DNA of 64,000 nucleotides from a bacterium. GTDB taxonomy: Bacteria > Zixibacteria > MSB-5A5 > GN15 > FEB-12. Below the pieces are notes generated by a model. The model did no database searches. It was not told the DNA's origin and saw only the letters and a list, made by a program, of their open reading frames with translations. This document shows positions 29,338 through 37,380 of this stretch, in pieces. A program made the position numbers and the translations under genes. The stretch's first letter is position 1. Each line of letters begins with the position of its first letter. The DNA is taken from positions 248,001 to 312,000 of the forward strand of contig JAHLKV010000003.1 in assembly GCA_020444475.1 (NCBI GenBank), in the 5' to 3' direction.

Positions 29338-29411
29338 TGGGCAATACTGGATTTGAACCAGTGACCTCTCGGATGTGAACCGAACGCTCTAACCAGCTGA
29401 GCTAATTGCCC
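29338..29411 (-). tRNA. tRNA-Val (anticodon CAC)
   Basis: The minus strand folds into a full cloverleaf: acceptor GGGCAAT/ATTGCCC, D arm GCTC...GAGC, anticodon loop TTCACAT with CAC, and T arm ACTGG-TTCAAAT-CCAGT; discriminator A. CCA is not encoded. Second gene of the tRNA pair. Confidence 0.92.
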
Positions 29412-29436
29412 ATCGCAAGTTTTCCACTTTAACAAG

Positions 29437-29510
29437 TGGGCCCTGTAGGGCTCGAACCTACGACCCGGTGATTATGAGTCACCTGCTCTAACCAACTGAG
29501 CTAAGGGCCC
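29437..29510 (-). tRNA. tRNA with CAT anticodon (elongator Met or Ile2)
   Basis: The cloverleaf has acceptor AGGGCCC/GGGCCCT as read on the plus strand, anticodon stem GGTGA/TCACC, loop CTCATAA with CAT, and T arm GTAGG-TTCGAGC-CCTAC. The G1-C72 pair and the anticodon stem exclude an initiator tRNA. The GGGCCCTTAGCTCAG start resembles Ile2 genes whose CAT is modified to lysidine; the sequence alone does not decide. CCA is not encoded. Confidence 0.9.
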
Positions 29511-29525
29511 TCAGGGTGAACCCCT

Positions 29526-29553
29526 AATATACAACCCCGGTCCACAGAGTCAA
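29526..29553 (-). promoter_or_regulatory. Promoter of the tRNA-Met/Ile2 - tRNA-Val operon
   Basis: The minus strand reads TTGACT, 16 bases, TATATT, ending 15 bases before the first tRNA. The spacing and -10 are the same as for the tRNA-Glu promoter at 57182-57209. Confidence 0.65.
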
Positions 29554-29668
29554 GAGGCCAACTATAAAACTGTCAGGAGATTGTACTGGTTCCAGCCGTC
29601 CTGTCCGGCCCCCGGCCGGAGCACCACCCCACGAGATAAGACGTTGATTTATAGGGATTTATGAGTAG

Positions 29669-29842
29669 GCCGAGGCTGCTTGCAGCCCGGCATCGATTTC
29701 CGTGGGTGGCCCATCACGTGGGGCTTGTTGAATAAGGTATCTCGCGACCGTTCCGTCGGGTGCTGGTTCGCCTCAGGCGAACGACACCCGACGGCACTAC
29801 ATTATCATTCAAGCAGGCGGGTGGCCCACCACTTGAGGTGGG
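29669..29842. repeat. Repeat-filled spacer with G, A and other hairpins
   Basis: Family G (GCCGaGGCTGC/GCAGCCcGGC) is at 29669-29691. A family A member with altered stem, CCGTCGGGTG/CACCCGACGG, is at 29753-29794. A CCCACC/GGTGGG hairpin is at 29825-29842. No gene is seen from 29554 to 29868. Confidence 0.75.
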
Positions 29843-29868
29843 TTCCTCTACCTCAGATGGAACTCAAG

Positions 29869-30159
29869 CTACGACTCCATCAGCCGCCCCCACCCTGGAT
29901 ACGGCTTCAACGGAATCACCTCGAACTTGATCAACCCCTCCCGCACCAACGGCAGACTCCCCAGCGCTTCGTTTGCTTTCTCGCTCGACTCACCCTCCAG
30001 CACGATCACCGCCAGTGGCTTGTCATCACGGAAATAGATCTCCCGAACGATACCGTCCTGATACAACTCCAGCGCCCGCCGCGCCTCGTCTTTGAGCAAC
30101 GGCTCAAACGCGTCGTCATCGACACCGTCTATTTCAACTTCCAGCGCCAGGAATTTCAT
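29869..30159 (-). CDS. Small ferredoxin-like-fold protein, muconolactone-isomerase/YCII-like
   Basis: The 96-residue protein begins MKFLALEVEIDGVDDDAF and ends VIPLKPYPGWGRLMES, with a central helix LLKDEARRALELYQDG followed by beta strands REIYFRDDKPLAVIVLEG. This alternation suggests a single dimeric alpha-beta barrel unit such as YCII or muconolactone isomerase proteins. No catalytic residue set can be assigned. It ends just after a repeat-rich spacer and starts 24 bp downstream of the lipoprotein gene, so the two may be co-transcribed. Confidence 0.6.
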   Translation of the reverse strand: MKFLALEVEIDGVDDDAFEPLLKDEARRALELYQDGIVREIYFRDDKPLAVIVLEGESSEKANEALGSLPLVREGLIKFEVIPLKPYPGWGRLMES

Positions 30160-30183
30160 TCTCTCAACTCCGGTTCTGATTAC

Positions 30184-30654
30184 TCAGCGCGCTCGAATCG
30201 CCAACTCATGTTTACCCGACACCGCCCAATATTCCTCAAGCGTACCAGTCAGCGCCGACGTAACGTGGTAAATGACACGATACGAAATATCACCTTCCGA
30301 AAGCTCCTCATTGGGCAGGAATCGTACCTGCACCCGTACGCTTCCCCCCGACGCAAGATCCACTACGTAGGCGCTGTCAACTTGGCCAACATAGAGAAAC
30401 ATTCCGCCGTCGACAAACTCAGGACTCGGCATGGCTTCGATAGTGAAAACGTCGTCCAGAATCGGGATAGCTCTCGTCTCTGCCCCCTCATTTCGAAGCT
30501 CAATCAAAAACAGAGGCGTATCCGTGTTGGCAACTGAATCGGGAGCCTCGGTCACACGCAGTCCGAGACTTCTCACGACCGTCGACTTGGGCGGTCCACC
30601 ACAACAGATCGCAAAAGCAAGGGCGGCCGTGGTTACGAGAAGAAGTGCTCGCAT
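30184..30654 (-). CDS. Lipoprotein with an Ig-like (protease-inhibitor-like) domain
   Basis: The 156-residue protein has signal MRALLLVTTAALAFAIC with two adjacent cysteines at the lipobox. The mature part (LFLIELRNEGAETRAIPIL, GGSVRVQVRFLPNEEL, GDISYRVIYHVTS) has the strand pattern of small Ig-like domains such as intracellular protease inhibitor BsuPI-type or DUF4352 folds. The start at 30654 has GGGGAGG 8 bases upstream; the longer frame adds no sensible sequence. Function unknown. Confidence 0.75.
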   Translation of the reverse strand: MRALLLVTTAALAFAICCGGPPKSTVVRSLGLRVTEAPDSVANTDTPLFLIELRNEGAETRAIPILDDVFTIEAMPSPEFVDGGMFLYVGQVDSAYVVDLASGGSVRVQVRFLPNEELSEGDISYRVIYHVTSALTGTLEEYWAVSGKHELAIRAR

Positions 30655-30721
30655 TGAAAATCCTCCCCGAACTAGAGTGTATTCGGCGTGGTGATAGAAC
30701 GCCGAATCATGCGTTGCCGTT

Positions 30722-30764
30722 CCGTCGTGTGCTCGTCGAGCTGAAAGCCGACTACACACGACGG
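30722..30764. repeat. Family A palindrome with a third stem sequence
   Basis: Arms CCGTCGTGTG and CACACGACGG: both arms have changed together relative to CCGTCAGGTG/CACCTGACGG, keeping the stem intact. It lies 21 bp past the dehydratase-like gene. Confidence 0.75.
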
Positions 30765-30784
30765 TCCCGGAGTTCTCTCACCCC

Positions 30785-32248
30785 CTACCGCTTCGCCGCC
30801 GGGTCCGGAACCTCCTCCGTCACCCCCGCCAGCGTCCGCGCAATCTCCACCTTCTTCTCCAGATCCCCCATCAAACGAATCATCAGCTTGGCGCCGTCGG
30901 GCGATCCGCCGCCGTGCATGCACCCCGGCACTCCGCCGCCGATCGTGCACCACTCCACCAGCCGCGCCGCCCTCGTCCGCGACTCCGCCGAATGCTTCGC
31001 CTTCATATACTTCTGGATCAAATGCCCGTACTTCTTCGACTGGAAATCCTTATACGACGGCATGCAGCCCGTCTCGGCGATACCCCCCGCGATATCCTGC
31101 GCCAGCACCGAGGTGTTGTACGGAAGGGTCGCGACATGAACCTTGTTGACATTCGACAACAGCTGGTTGCACTGCCAGGCTCCCGATGGGTGCTTGTTCC
31201 CCATCGCCGCCGCCGCGATTCCCATCCCGAACGTCGTCTCGTTATTGATATGCATCTGGATGATCTTATCCGAAAATACCTTCGCCGACAAACCGTTGGT
31301 CCGCGCCGTCAAGATGGCCGAGCCGATCTTGATATCCCCCTGCCCCGCGACACAACCGCCGATCGCCGCCCGGTACGGACCAATAAAACTCATTACCGCC
31401 GTCCCGGTATACTTCGCCTCGCCGCACATAAACACCCGCTCGTTCGGGATAAACACATCCTCAAACAACAGAAACGCCTGCGTGATACCACCCTCGGTGA
31501 TCGGGTTGTCGAACCCGTCTTCATAGTCGCGCTCATCCGACGGATGCCGCGTCTCGACAATCGTCAGCCCTTCGATATCACGCGGAATCACAAACGACAC
31601 GCAATAGTCGGCGTCATCTTCCTTGTAGCCGCTGCCCGGCAGGATAAAAATCTCGTTGGCCGCGGCGACACCGCAAATCATGACCTTCGCCCCGCGTACC
31701 ACGATACCGTCATCGCGCTTCTCGACCACTCGAAGGAACATATCCGGGTCATCCTGCTGCGACGGCTTCTTGGTCCGGTCGCCTTTTGGATCCGTGAGCG
31801 CGCCCGACATAGTGATATCCCGTGCCTGGGCATCTTTCAGCCAATTCAGCAGCCGCTGGTGATAGTCCGTTCCGAGGTCCTTGTCCATGTCGTACGTCGT
31901 GACAAACATCGCGTTGAGCGCCGTCCATCCCGCGCAGCGACCACCGGTGCAGGTACCGGTGAGCTGGAACATCAGCCGCTTCATTTTGGAGTTGGCGTAC
32001 ATGTCTTCGGGGGACTGGATAATCGACAGATACCGGCTGATCGGCTCGCCGGTGAGATGCGAGGTCGCGGTGACCATCTCTTTCAGCTCCGGATCGGCCG
32101 CGGCCCTGAATGTCCAGGCATGCCCTTCGACCGTCCGTTTGGTGGCCGAATGGGTGGTGACATCTTCGATCAACTCATCGAACTTGTAGATATTGGGGCG
32201 CATCGCCTTAAGCGACGCGATATACTCGTCGTAGGTACGGATAGCCAT
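30785..32248 (-). CDS. 4-hydroxybutyryl-CoA dehydratase/HpaB-family flavoprotein, divergent
   Basis: The 487-residue protein is co-linear with 4-hydroxybutyryl-CoA dehydratase (AbfD): DYHQRLLNWLKDAQARDITMSGALTDPKGDR near 130-155, DPDMFLRVVEKRDDGIVVRGAK near 165-185, VFIPNERVF near 265 and HGGGSPDGAKLMI near the C-terminus. In AbfD a [4Fe-4S] cluster is held by C-x3-C, a His and a Cys. Here the first pair is C-x4-C (CTGGRC) and the His position in the GPYRAAIGGC segment is Tyr; the last Cys remains. It may lack the cluster or bind it differently, so the reaction is open: dehydratase, isomerase or FAD monooxygenase. Confidence 0.75.
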   Translation of the reverse strand: MAIRTYDEYIASLKAMRPNIYKFDELIEDVTTHSATKRTVEGHAWTFRAAADPELKEMVTATSHLTGEPISRYLSIIQSPEDMYANSKMKRLMFQLTGTCTGGRCAGWTALNAMFVTTYDMDKDLGTDYHQRLLNWLKDAQARDITMSGALTDPKGDRTKKPSQQDDPDMFLRVVEKRDDGIVVRGAKVMICGVAAANEIFILPGSGYKEDDADYCVSFVIPRDIEGLTIVETRHPSDERDYEDGFDNPITEGGITQAFLLFEDVFIPNERVFMCGEAKYTGTAVMSFIGPYRAAIGGCVAGQGDIKIGSAILTARTNGLSAKVFSDKIIQMHINNETTFGMGIAAAAMGNKHPSGAWQCNQLLSNVNKVHVATLPYNTSVLAQDIAGGIAETGCMPSYKDFQSKKYGHLIQKYMKAKHSAESRTRAARLVEWCTIGGGVPGCMHGGGSPDGAKLMIRLMGDLEKKVEIARTLAGVTEEVPDPAAKR

Positions 32249-32361
32249 GATATTTCTCCCAGCGTTGAGCGATTTTGTCCCAATATAGCCCTATATCGGC
32301 ACCGAAACAAGACCAATCGACCCATATTGTGGGAGAAAGGGGATGGTGAGCATATTTGTAG

Positions 32362-32701
32362 GGCAGAACCCGAGACCCGCCGAGGCGCCCGCGCGCCGAA
32401 GGAGAGGGGCGAAGCGGTTCTGCCGATGTCAAACCGGCAATCTCGCAATCTCGTAGGTCCGAACCCCTGCGGTTCGGACACATCGAGTAGGCCGAGCCTG
32501 CTTGCAGCCCGGCGTCTGACTTATCGGAGCTTGATCGTTTGCTATTGGAAAATGCACACCGCCCACCCAGGATGGGTGGGCTACACAGCCGAGAGAACGA
32601 CACAATCCTTGTAGGCCCGAACCCCTGCGGTTCGGACACATCGAGTTCGGACACATCGAGTTCCGACACACCGAGTACGCCGAGGCTGCTTGCAGCCCGG
32701 C
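32362..32701. repeat. Repeat-filled spacer with E, G, H and other hairpins
   Basis: GGCAGAACC/GGTTCTGCC arms are at 32362-32370 and 32415-32423. Family E variants with GTCCGAACC/GGTTCGGAC stems are at 32457-32479 and 32615-32636, again compensated relative to the copies at 4684 and 5656. Family G is at 32491-32513 and 32679-32701. A perfect GCCCACCCA/TGGGTGGGC hairpin is at 32561-32581. The acacatcgagt words near 32478, 32638 and 32651 are short direct repeats. No gene is seen at 32249-32713. Confidence 0.75.
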
Positions 32702-32713
32702 ATGTCCGAATGT

Positions 32714-34465
32714 CTACGCCAGCCGCTTCACAATCATCAACGTGAAATCATCGAACATATGCGTCCGCGCCGCGAAACCACGTACCTCGTTGTACACCCG
32801 CTTCTCGATCTCCTCACACGGACACGCACTGCAACTTTTCACCACCTCGACCAGCCGCTCGATACCATACTCCTCCCCCTCCTCGTTGAACACCTCGGTG
32901 ACACCATCGGTGTACATCACGATCAAATCCCCCACATTCAAAAACAGCGCCTGTTCTTCGAATATGGCATGCGCCGTCACGCCCAGCACCGGGCCGCCCT
33001 CGCGAAGGTATTGCACGGAACCATCGGTCCTCAACAGGAACGGCAGGTTGTGCCCGCAGTTGGCGTAGGTGAAAATATTGTTGGCGCTGTCGAGCACACC
33101 GTAGACACCGGTAACATATCGTCCCGGGTCAAGCGACTCGACCAGCAGCGTATTCACCTTCTGGCAAATCGTGCGAATCGAGTAGTTGTTGCGAATCTCG
33201 GCGATCAGCGACGCCCGAAACGACGCCATAATCAGCGCCGCCGGCACCCCCTTGCCGGACACGTCGGCCACCGTCAGCCCATACTGACTTTCGACGATTC
33301 TGATATAGTCGAAATAGTCACCGCCGACCTGACCCGAAGATACGTTTGAGCCGCGAATATCATACCCCTTGACCTTCGGTGGCAAATTCGGCAGAAAGGT
33401 CTGCTGAATGCTCCTGGCCACATTCAACTGCTCTTCGAGCTTCCGCCCGGCCATCATCGACTCGTGCATCCGCGCACGTTCCAGCGAGATCGCCGCATGC
33501 GCCGCAAAGGCATTGATCAGCGACAGCGAACGCTCATCGTACGCGTCGTACTCCTTCGACTCCAGATTGATGACGCCGATCACACGATCGCCCGCCTTGA
33601 TCGGAACGACAATCTCACTGCGGGAATCGTCGTTGGCCGAGATATAGTACGGGTCGCGCGCGACATCCGGCACAATCACCCCCGTGCCTGTCTTCGCGAC
33701 ATGCCCCACCAGCCCCTGCCCCATCTTCAGGTGCAGCTTGTCGTCGACTCCCGGATCGTAGCCGACCGTATGAATGGAATCGATATCGTTGTTCTTGGCG
33801 TCGATCAGGAAGATACCGCCAACATCATAGTTGACGACCTGCTTGAGTGACTGGAGAATGTCCTCCAGAAGCTCGTCGAGCTCAAGCGCGCCGGCCAGAC
33901 GCATCCCAACCTCGTAGAGAAGCTTGCGCTCCAGCGCTTCGCGCTGCAACTCGCGCACCAGATGAGCATTGTCGATCGCCACCGCCATCTGGTTGTTCAG
34001 TCCGACCAGGATATCCAGGTCGATATCGGTGAACTCACCGTCGTTCTTGTTGATGACCTCCACCACCCCGATCATCTGGCCCTTGCCGATCAACGGGACA
34101 GCCATGAGGGAGCGAAGCTTGACGTCGCTGGATCCAACAATGTCGAAATCGACCCGCGAGTCCGAAGAAACATCGTTGATAATAACCGGCTCCTGGTAGC
34201 GCGCGGCATAGCCGGCGGCGCTTTCGCCGATTGGACGGCGATAGACGAGCGGCTCCGACGCATGGTCGGTGAGCAGCCGGATCTTGACATCGGGGCGGTT
34301 GTGATCCACCCGAAAGACCAGCGCCGCTTCGCAGTTGACCGCCGTCAGGGCCAGACGAAGCACCGAAGCCATCAGGTCTTCGTAGTCCCGGGTCGAATTG
34401 AACGTTCGGGCCGCCTCGAGAAGCAGCTTCTCCGTCCGAGTATGATGTTGTCCGGTCGTTGTCAT
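32714..34465 (-). CDS. GAF-GAF-SpoIIE (PP2C) serine phosphatase, RsbU-like
   Basis: The 583-residue protein has two GAF domains (about 15-165 and 190-335, the second with GQGLVGHVAKTGTGVIVPDV) and a C-terminal SpoIIE/PP2C phosphatase domain (about 370-583) with GGDYFDYI, LTVADVSGKGVPAALIMA, YANCGHNLPFLL and DLIVMYTDGVTE, which supply the metal-binding aspartates. Such proteins dephosphorylate anti-anti-sigma factors in partner-switching pathways in response to a GAF-sensed signal. No anti-sigma kinase or antagonist gene is adjacent. It stands alone next to a repeat-rich spacer. Confidence 0.9.
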   Translation of the reverse strand: MTTTGQHHTRTEKLLLEAARTFNSTRDYEDLMASVLRLALTAVNCEAALVFRVDHNRPDVKIRLLTDHASEPLVYRRPIGESAAGYAARYQEPVIINDVSSDSRVDFDIVGSSDVKLRSLMAVPLIGKGQMIGVVEVINKNDGEFTDIDLDILVGLNNQMAVAIDNAHLVRELQREALERKLLYEVGMRLAGALELDELLEDILQSLKQVVNYDVGGIFLIDAKNNDIDSIHTVGYDPGVDDKLHLKMGQGLVGHVAKTGTGVIVPDVARDPYYISANDDSRSEIVVPIKAGDRVIGVINLESKEYDAYDERSLSLINAFAAHAAISLERARMHESMMAGRKLEEQLNVARSIQQTFLPNLPPKVKGYDIRGSNVSSGQVGGDYFDYIRIVESQYGLTVADVSGKGVPAALIMASFRASLIAEIRNNYSIRTICQKVNTLLVESLDPGRYVTGVYGVLDSANNIFTYANCGHNLPFLLRTDGSVQYLREGGPVLGVTAHAIFEEQALFLNVGDLIVMYTDGVTEVFNEEGEEYGIERLVEVVKSCSACPCEEIEKRVYNEVRGFAARTHMFDDFTLMIVKRLA

Positions 34466-34709
34466 AAGCGCCTTAAGGTACTGAGCACCCCTGCAAAGTC
34501 AATCAGTTTACGGACAATGAATGCAATGCTACGTGGGAAGGGTGCTTTCGGTTTCTCACTTTATCGACCGGAGACGCGAATGTGATGACCATAACCTCGC
34601 CGGCTGCCGACCGGCGTCGATTCCGGCCGATTTTCAGAACTTCACGGTTAGTCGCGGTGTTAGCCCGATAGACGGACAGACAAACAGCACGATTACAGGA
34701 GTTGACAGG

Positions 34710-35096
34710 ATGGAGATGCCCAAACTCACCCTCTGGTACGCTTTGATACTGATAGTCATTGGATTGGCTGGTTACTTCGGAATGGGCCGCGAAAGCATCA
34801 CGGCCCTGATCCCCGCCTTTTTCGGGATTGCCGTGCTCATAACGGCCCTGCTGGCCCGGAAAGACTCGATGCGCAGGCACGCCATGCACGCGGCGGTGGT
34901 ACTGGCGGTGCTGGCGTTTGCCGGTACCGTGATGGGCATCCCCAAAACTATCACGCTGCTCACCGGCGGTGAGATCGCCCGACCGAAAGCAGTCGTCGTA
35001 CAAGCGATAATGGCCCTGCTCTCGCTCGGCTACGTCGTCGTTGCGATTCGGTCGTTTATTGCCGCCCGACGTTCCCCCGCGGTGATCGGCGACTAA
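34710..35096 (+). CDS. Small four-helix membrane protein of unknown function
   Basis: The 128-residue protein has four predicted membrane helices: LWYALILIVIGLAGYF, LIPAFFGIAVLITALLA, AAVVLAVLAFAGTVMGIP and VQAIMALLSLGYVVVAIRSFIA. The start at 34710 has AGGAG 8 bases upstream; the open frame extends back to 34521 but that part is unlike membrane-protein sequence. No motif assigns a function. It lies between divergent neighbours and is probably monocistronic. Confidence 0.7.
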   Translation: MEMPKLTLWYALILIVIGLAGYFGMGRESITALIPAFFGIAVLITALLARKDSMRRHAMHAAVVLAVLAFAGTVMGIPKTITLLTGGEIARPKAVVVQAIMALLSLGYVVVAIRSFIAARRSPAVIGD

Positions 35097-35194
35097 ACCG
35101 CGGGTGCTTCTCCAATCGGCAGCCTGCGGCGGCGGGGCGTGCGCTGGGGGAGGGGGTAGGAACCCAGAGGCCACGCCCGCACCCACCACCGAGG

Positions 35195-36733
35195 CTACAA
35201 CCAGAGGTGGCGATCCAGGGTGCGATAATGGATCGCCTCAGCAACATGACCGGTCTCGATCTCGTCCGAACCCGCTAAGTCCGCTATCGTCCGGGCGACC
35301 TTCAAAATCCGATCATAGGCCCGTGCCGACAGGCCCTGCTTGTTGATGGCAAGCGCCAACAGCGCCTGCGCGCTGTCATCGACAGGACAAAACCGACGGA
35401 TATCTCGCGACTCCATATGCGCGTTGCAGAACATCCCCGGCTCGCCCGCATACCGGGCGAGCTGACGTCGCCGCGCCTCGTTCACGCGAGCCCGTATCAC
35501 CAACGATTCCTCCCCCCTGCGTTCCGATGACAACTCCTTGAACTTCACCGAAGGCACCGTGATATGAATATCGATCCGGTCCATCAACGGTCCCGATATC
35601 CGCGACATATACCGCTGAATCTCACTCGTCGAGCAGTTGCACTCATGATTCGGATCACCATAGTACCCGCACGGACAGGGATTCATCGCCGACACCAGCA
35701 TGAACGAAGCCGGGTACGTCAGGGTCGTCAGCGCCCGGGATATCGTCACCGACTTGTCCTCCATCGGCTGCCGAAGCATCTCGAGGATGTCCTTTTTGAA
35801 CTCCGGCAGCTCGTCGAGAAATAAAATCCCATGATGAGCCAGGCTGACCTCCCCCGGCTTCGGGATCGTCCCGCCGCCAATCAGCCCGGCATACGAAATG
35901 GAATGATGCGGCGAGCGAAACGGCCGCGTCGCCACCAGCGCCGATCCGGGCGCCAGACGCCCGGCCACCGAATGAATCTTGGTCGTCTCCAGCGCCTCGG
36001 AAATCGACATGTCCGGCAAAACCGTCGGCACGCGGCGGGCCAGCATCGTCTTCCCGGACCCCGGCGGTCCGATCATGACTATATTGTGCCCGCCCGCCGC
36101 CGCCACTTCCAACGCTCGCTTGGCCGATTCCTGACCCTTCACATCAGCAAAATCAACCAGGTAGTGTCGCGCGTCATCAAACACCGAATCGATATCCACC
36201 GTAAACGGCCGGATCGTCGACTCATCCTCCAGAAAGTGAATTGCCTCCTTCAGCGACCGGACCGGAAAAACAGGCACCGTGTCCGCCATCGCCGCCTCCC
36301 GGGCATTTTCCGGCGGCACCAGGATACCCTTGATGCCGTTGTCCTTCCCGATATTCATCGCCATCGGGAGAACCCCCGGCACCGGCCGGAGACTCCCGTC
36401 GAGCGACAACTCCCCCAGCAAAACAACATCGTCGATTGTCTCCCGAAGAATCTGTCCGGTCGCAGCCAAGATCCCCACCGCAATCGGCAGATCAAACGCC
36501 GAGCCTTCCTTCTTGATGTCAGCCGGGGCGAGATTGATCGTGATCCGTTTCGACGGGAATATGAAATCGGAGTTCTTGATCGCGGCCGTCACCCGCTCTT
36601 TCGACTCACGCACCGCTCCCTCGGGGAGACCTACCGTCACGAATGCCGGCAGTTGTTGTTGTATATCTGCTTCCACTTCCACCTCGTAGGCCTCCACACC
36701 GAGCGTCGCGGCTGAAATAATCCTCGCTAACAT
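35195..36733 (-). CDS. comM: ComM/YifB-type MCM-like AAA+ ATPase
   Basis: The 512-residue protein has the N-terminal Lon-like fold domain (about 1-165, EVEADIQQQLPAFVTVGLPEGAV), the Mg-chelatase-like ATPase with Walker A IGPPGSGKTMLARR near 220 and LFLDELPEF near 305, a zinc-ribbon-like MNPCPCGYYGDPNHECNC near 355, and a C-terminal helical domain. ComM helicases promote branch migration during natural transformation and recombination. Length and motifs are complete. It is transcribed away from the hipBA unit; a long inverted repeat precedes its start. Confidence 0.93.
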   Translation of the reverse strand: MLARIISAATLGVEAYEVEVEADIQQQLPAFVTVGLPEGAVRESKERVTAAIKNSDFIFPSKRITINLAPADIKKEGSAFDLPIAVGILAATGQILRETIDDVVLLGELSLDGSLRPVPGVLPMAMNIGKDNGIKGILVPPENAREAAMADTVPVFPVRSLKEAIHFLEDESTIRPFTVDIDSVFDDARHYLVDFADVKGQESAKRALEVAAAGGHNIVMIGPPGSGKTMLARRVPTVLPDMSISEALETTKIHSVAGRLAPGSALVATRPFRSPHHSISYAGLIGGGTIPKPGEVSLAHHGILFLDELPEFKKDILEMLRQPMEDKSVTISRALTTLTYPASFMLVSAMNPCPCGYYGDPNHECNCSTSEIQRYMSRISGPLMDRIDIHITVPSVKFKELSSERRGEESLVIRARVNEARRRQLARYAGEPGMFCNAHMESRDIRRFCPVDDSAQALLALAINKQGLSARAYDRILKVARTIADLAGSDEIETGHVAEAIHYRTLDRHLWL

Positions 36734-36740
36734 GGCACCT

Positions 36741-36819
36741 GTCCCCTGTCACCTCTGGTTGCGACCGAACCCTACTGCCGGCCTCGAACCCAGTATTCGG
36801 GGGGCCACTGACAGGGGAC
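36741..36819. repeat. Perfect 11 bp inverted repeat with long spacing
   Basis: The arms GTCCCCTGTCA (36741-36751) and TGACAGGGGAC (36809-36819) are 57 bases apart, immediately upstream of comM. Beyond it, from about 36880 to 37050, base composition turns strongly AT-rich. Confidence 0.6.
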
Positions 36820-36956
36820 GTCAGTGAAAATGCATCGGATCGAAAAAGTGAAGGACACAACCGTACTTGGTCAAAACGAGTGTGCTATAAAGCAGTGTTA
36901 TTGTTATATTATGACCATTACCATAATTTGTGTAGTCTTTTTGTATCACAAAGGAG

Positions 36957-36987
36957 TTGACAAATGCCGATAGATAGTCTATATAAT
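36957..36987 (+). promoter_or_regulatory. Consensus sigma-70 promoter of hipBA
   Basis: A perfect TTGACA is followed after 17 bases by TATATA, or after 19 by TATAAT (36982-36987). ATAGTC (36974-36979) and GACTAT (37012-37017) form an inverted repeat flanking the -10 region, a candidate operator for the HipB-like repressor. The island is AT-rich, unlike its surroundings. Confidence 0.65.
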
Positions 36988-37026
36988 GAAGTAGATAAGG
37001 AACATTAAAAGGACTATAAGACTCTA

Positions 37027-37380
37027 ATGAGTATAAAAAGTAACATAACAGGCTGGCGGTCCATGTCTGATCCGGCCGTCGTTGTTGAACTGGGACACCT
37101 CGTCCAGCAGATGCGACTTAACCGTAACCTGACCCAGGAACAACTCGCCGAAATGTCCGGCCTGAACCGCGTCACGATCAGTCGGTTCGAGGGCGGCCAG
37201 GCGGCTTCTCTGCTCACCTTGATCCAGATCCTGCGAGCGCTGGACAAACTCGACATACTCGACACCTTCCGGGAGGAAGCCGAAATCAGCCCGCTCCAGC
37301 TGCTGAGCCTGAAGAAAAAAGAACGCAAACGAGCCTCAGGAACCCGGCTCTCGGCCAAACAGAAAAACGAGGAAAACTGA
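37027..37380 (+). CDS. hipB: HipB-like helix-turn-helix antitoxin
   Basis: The 117-residue protein has an XRE-type helix-turn-helix (about 30-85: RLNRNLTQEQLAEMSGLNRVTISRFEGG) and a basic tail ending RLSAKQKNEEN. It is the expected repressor and antitoxin of the HipA kinase encoded next, and probably binds the promoter region upstream. The start may be 37027 or the ATG at 37063 (MSDPAV); neither has a clear ribosome site. The stop TGA is directly followed by the GTG of hipA, so expression is coupled. Confidence 0.85.
   Translation: MSIKSNITGWRSMSDPAVVVELGHLVQQMRLNRNLTQEQLAEMSGLNRVTISRFEGGQAASLLTLIQILRALDKLDILDTFREEAEISPLQLLSLKKKERKRASGTRLSAKQKNEEN

Noticed and set aside
29437..29510. Initiator tRNA-fMet
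   Set aside because: The CAT-anticodon tRNA has a paired G1-C72 end and lacks the three G-C pairs at the anticodon stem base, so it is an elongator Met or Ile2 tRNA.
36964..37008. A 14-codon open frame with AAGGAG 7 bases upstream, a possible leader peptide of hipBA
   Set aside because: It overlaps the perfect TTGACA and the -10, so the transcript predicted from that promoter would not contain its start. The AAGGAG is probably fortuitous.
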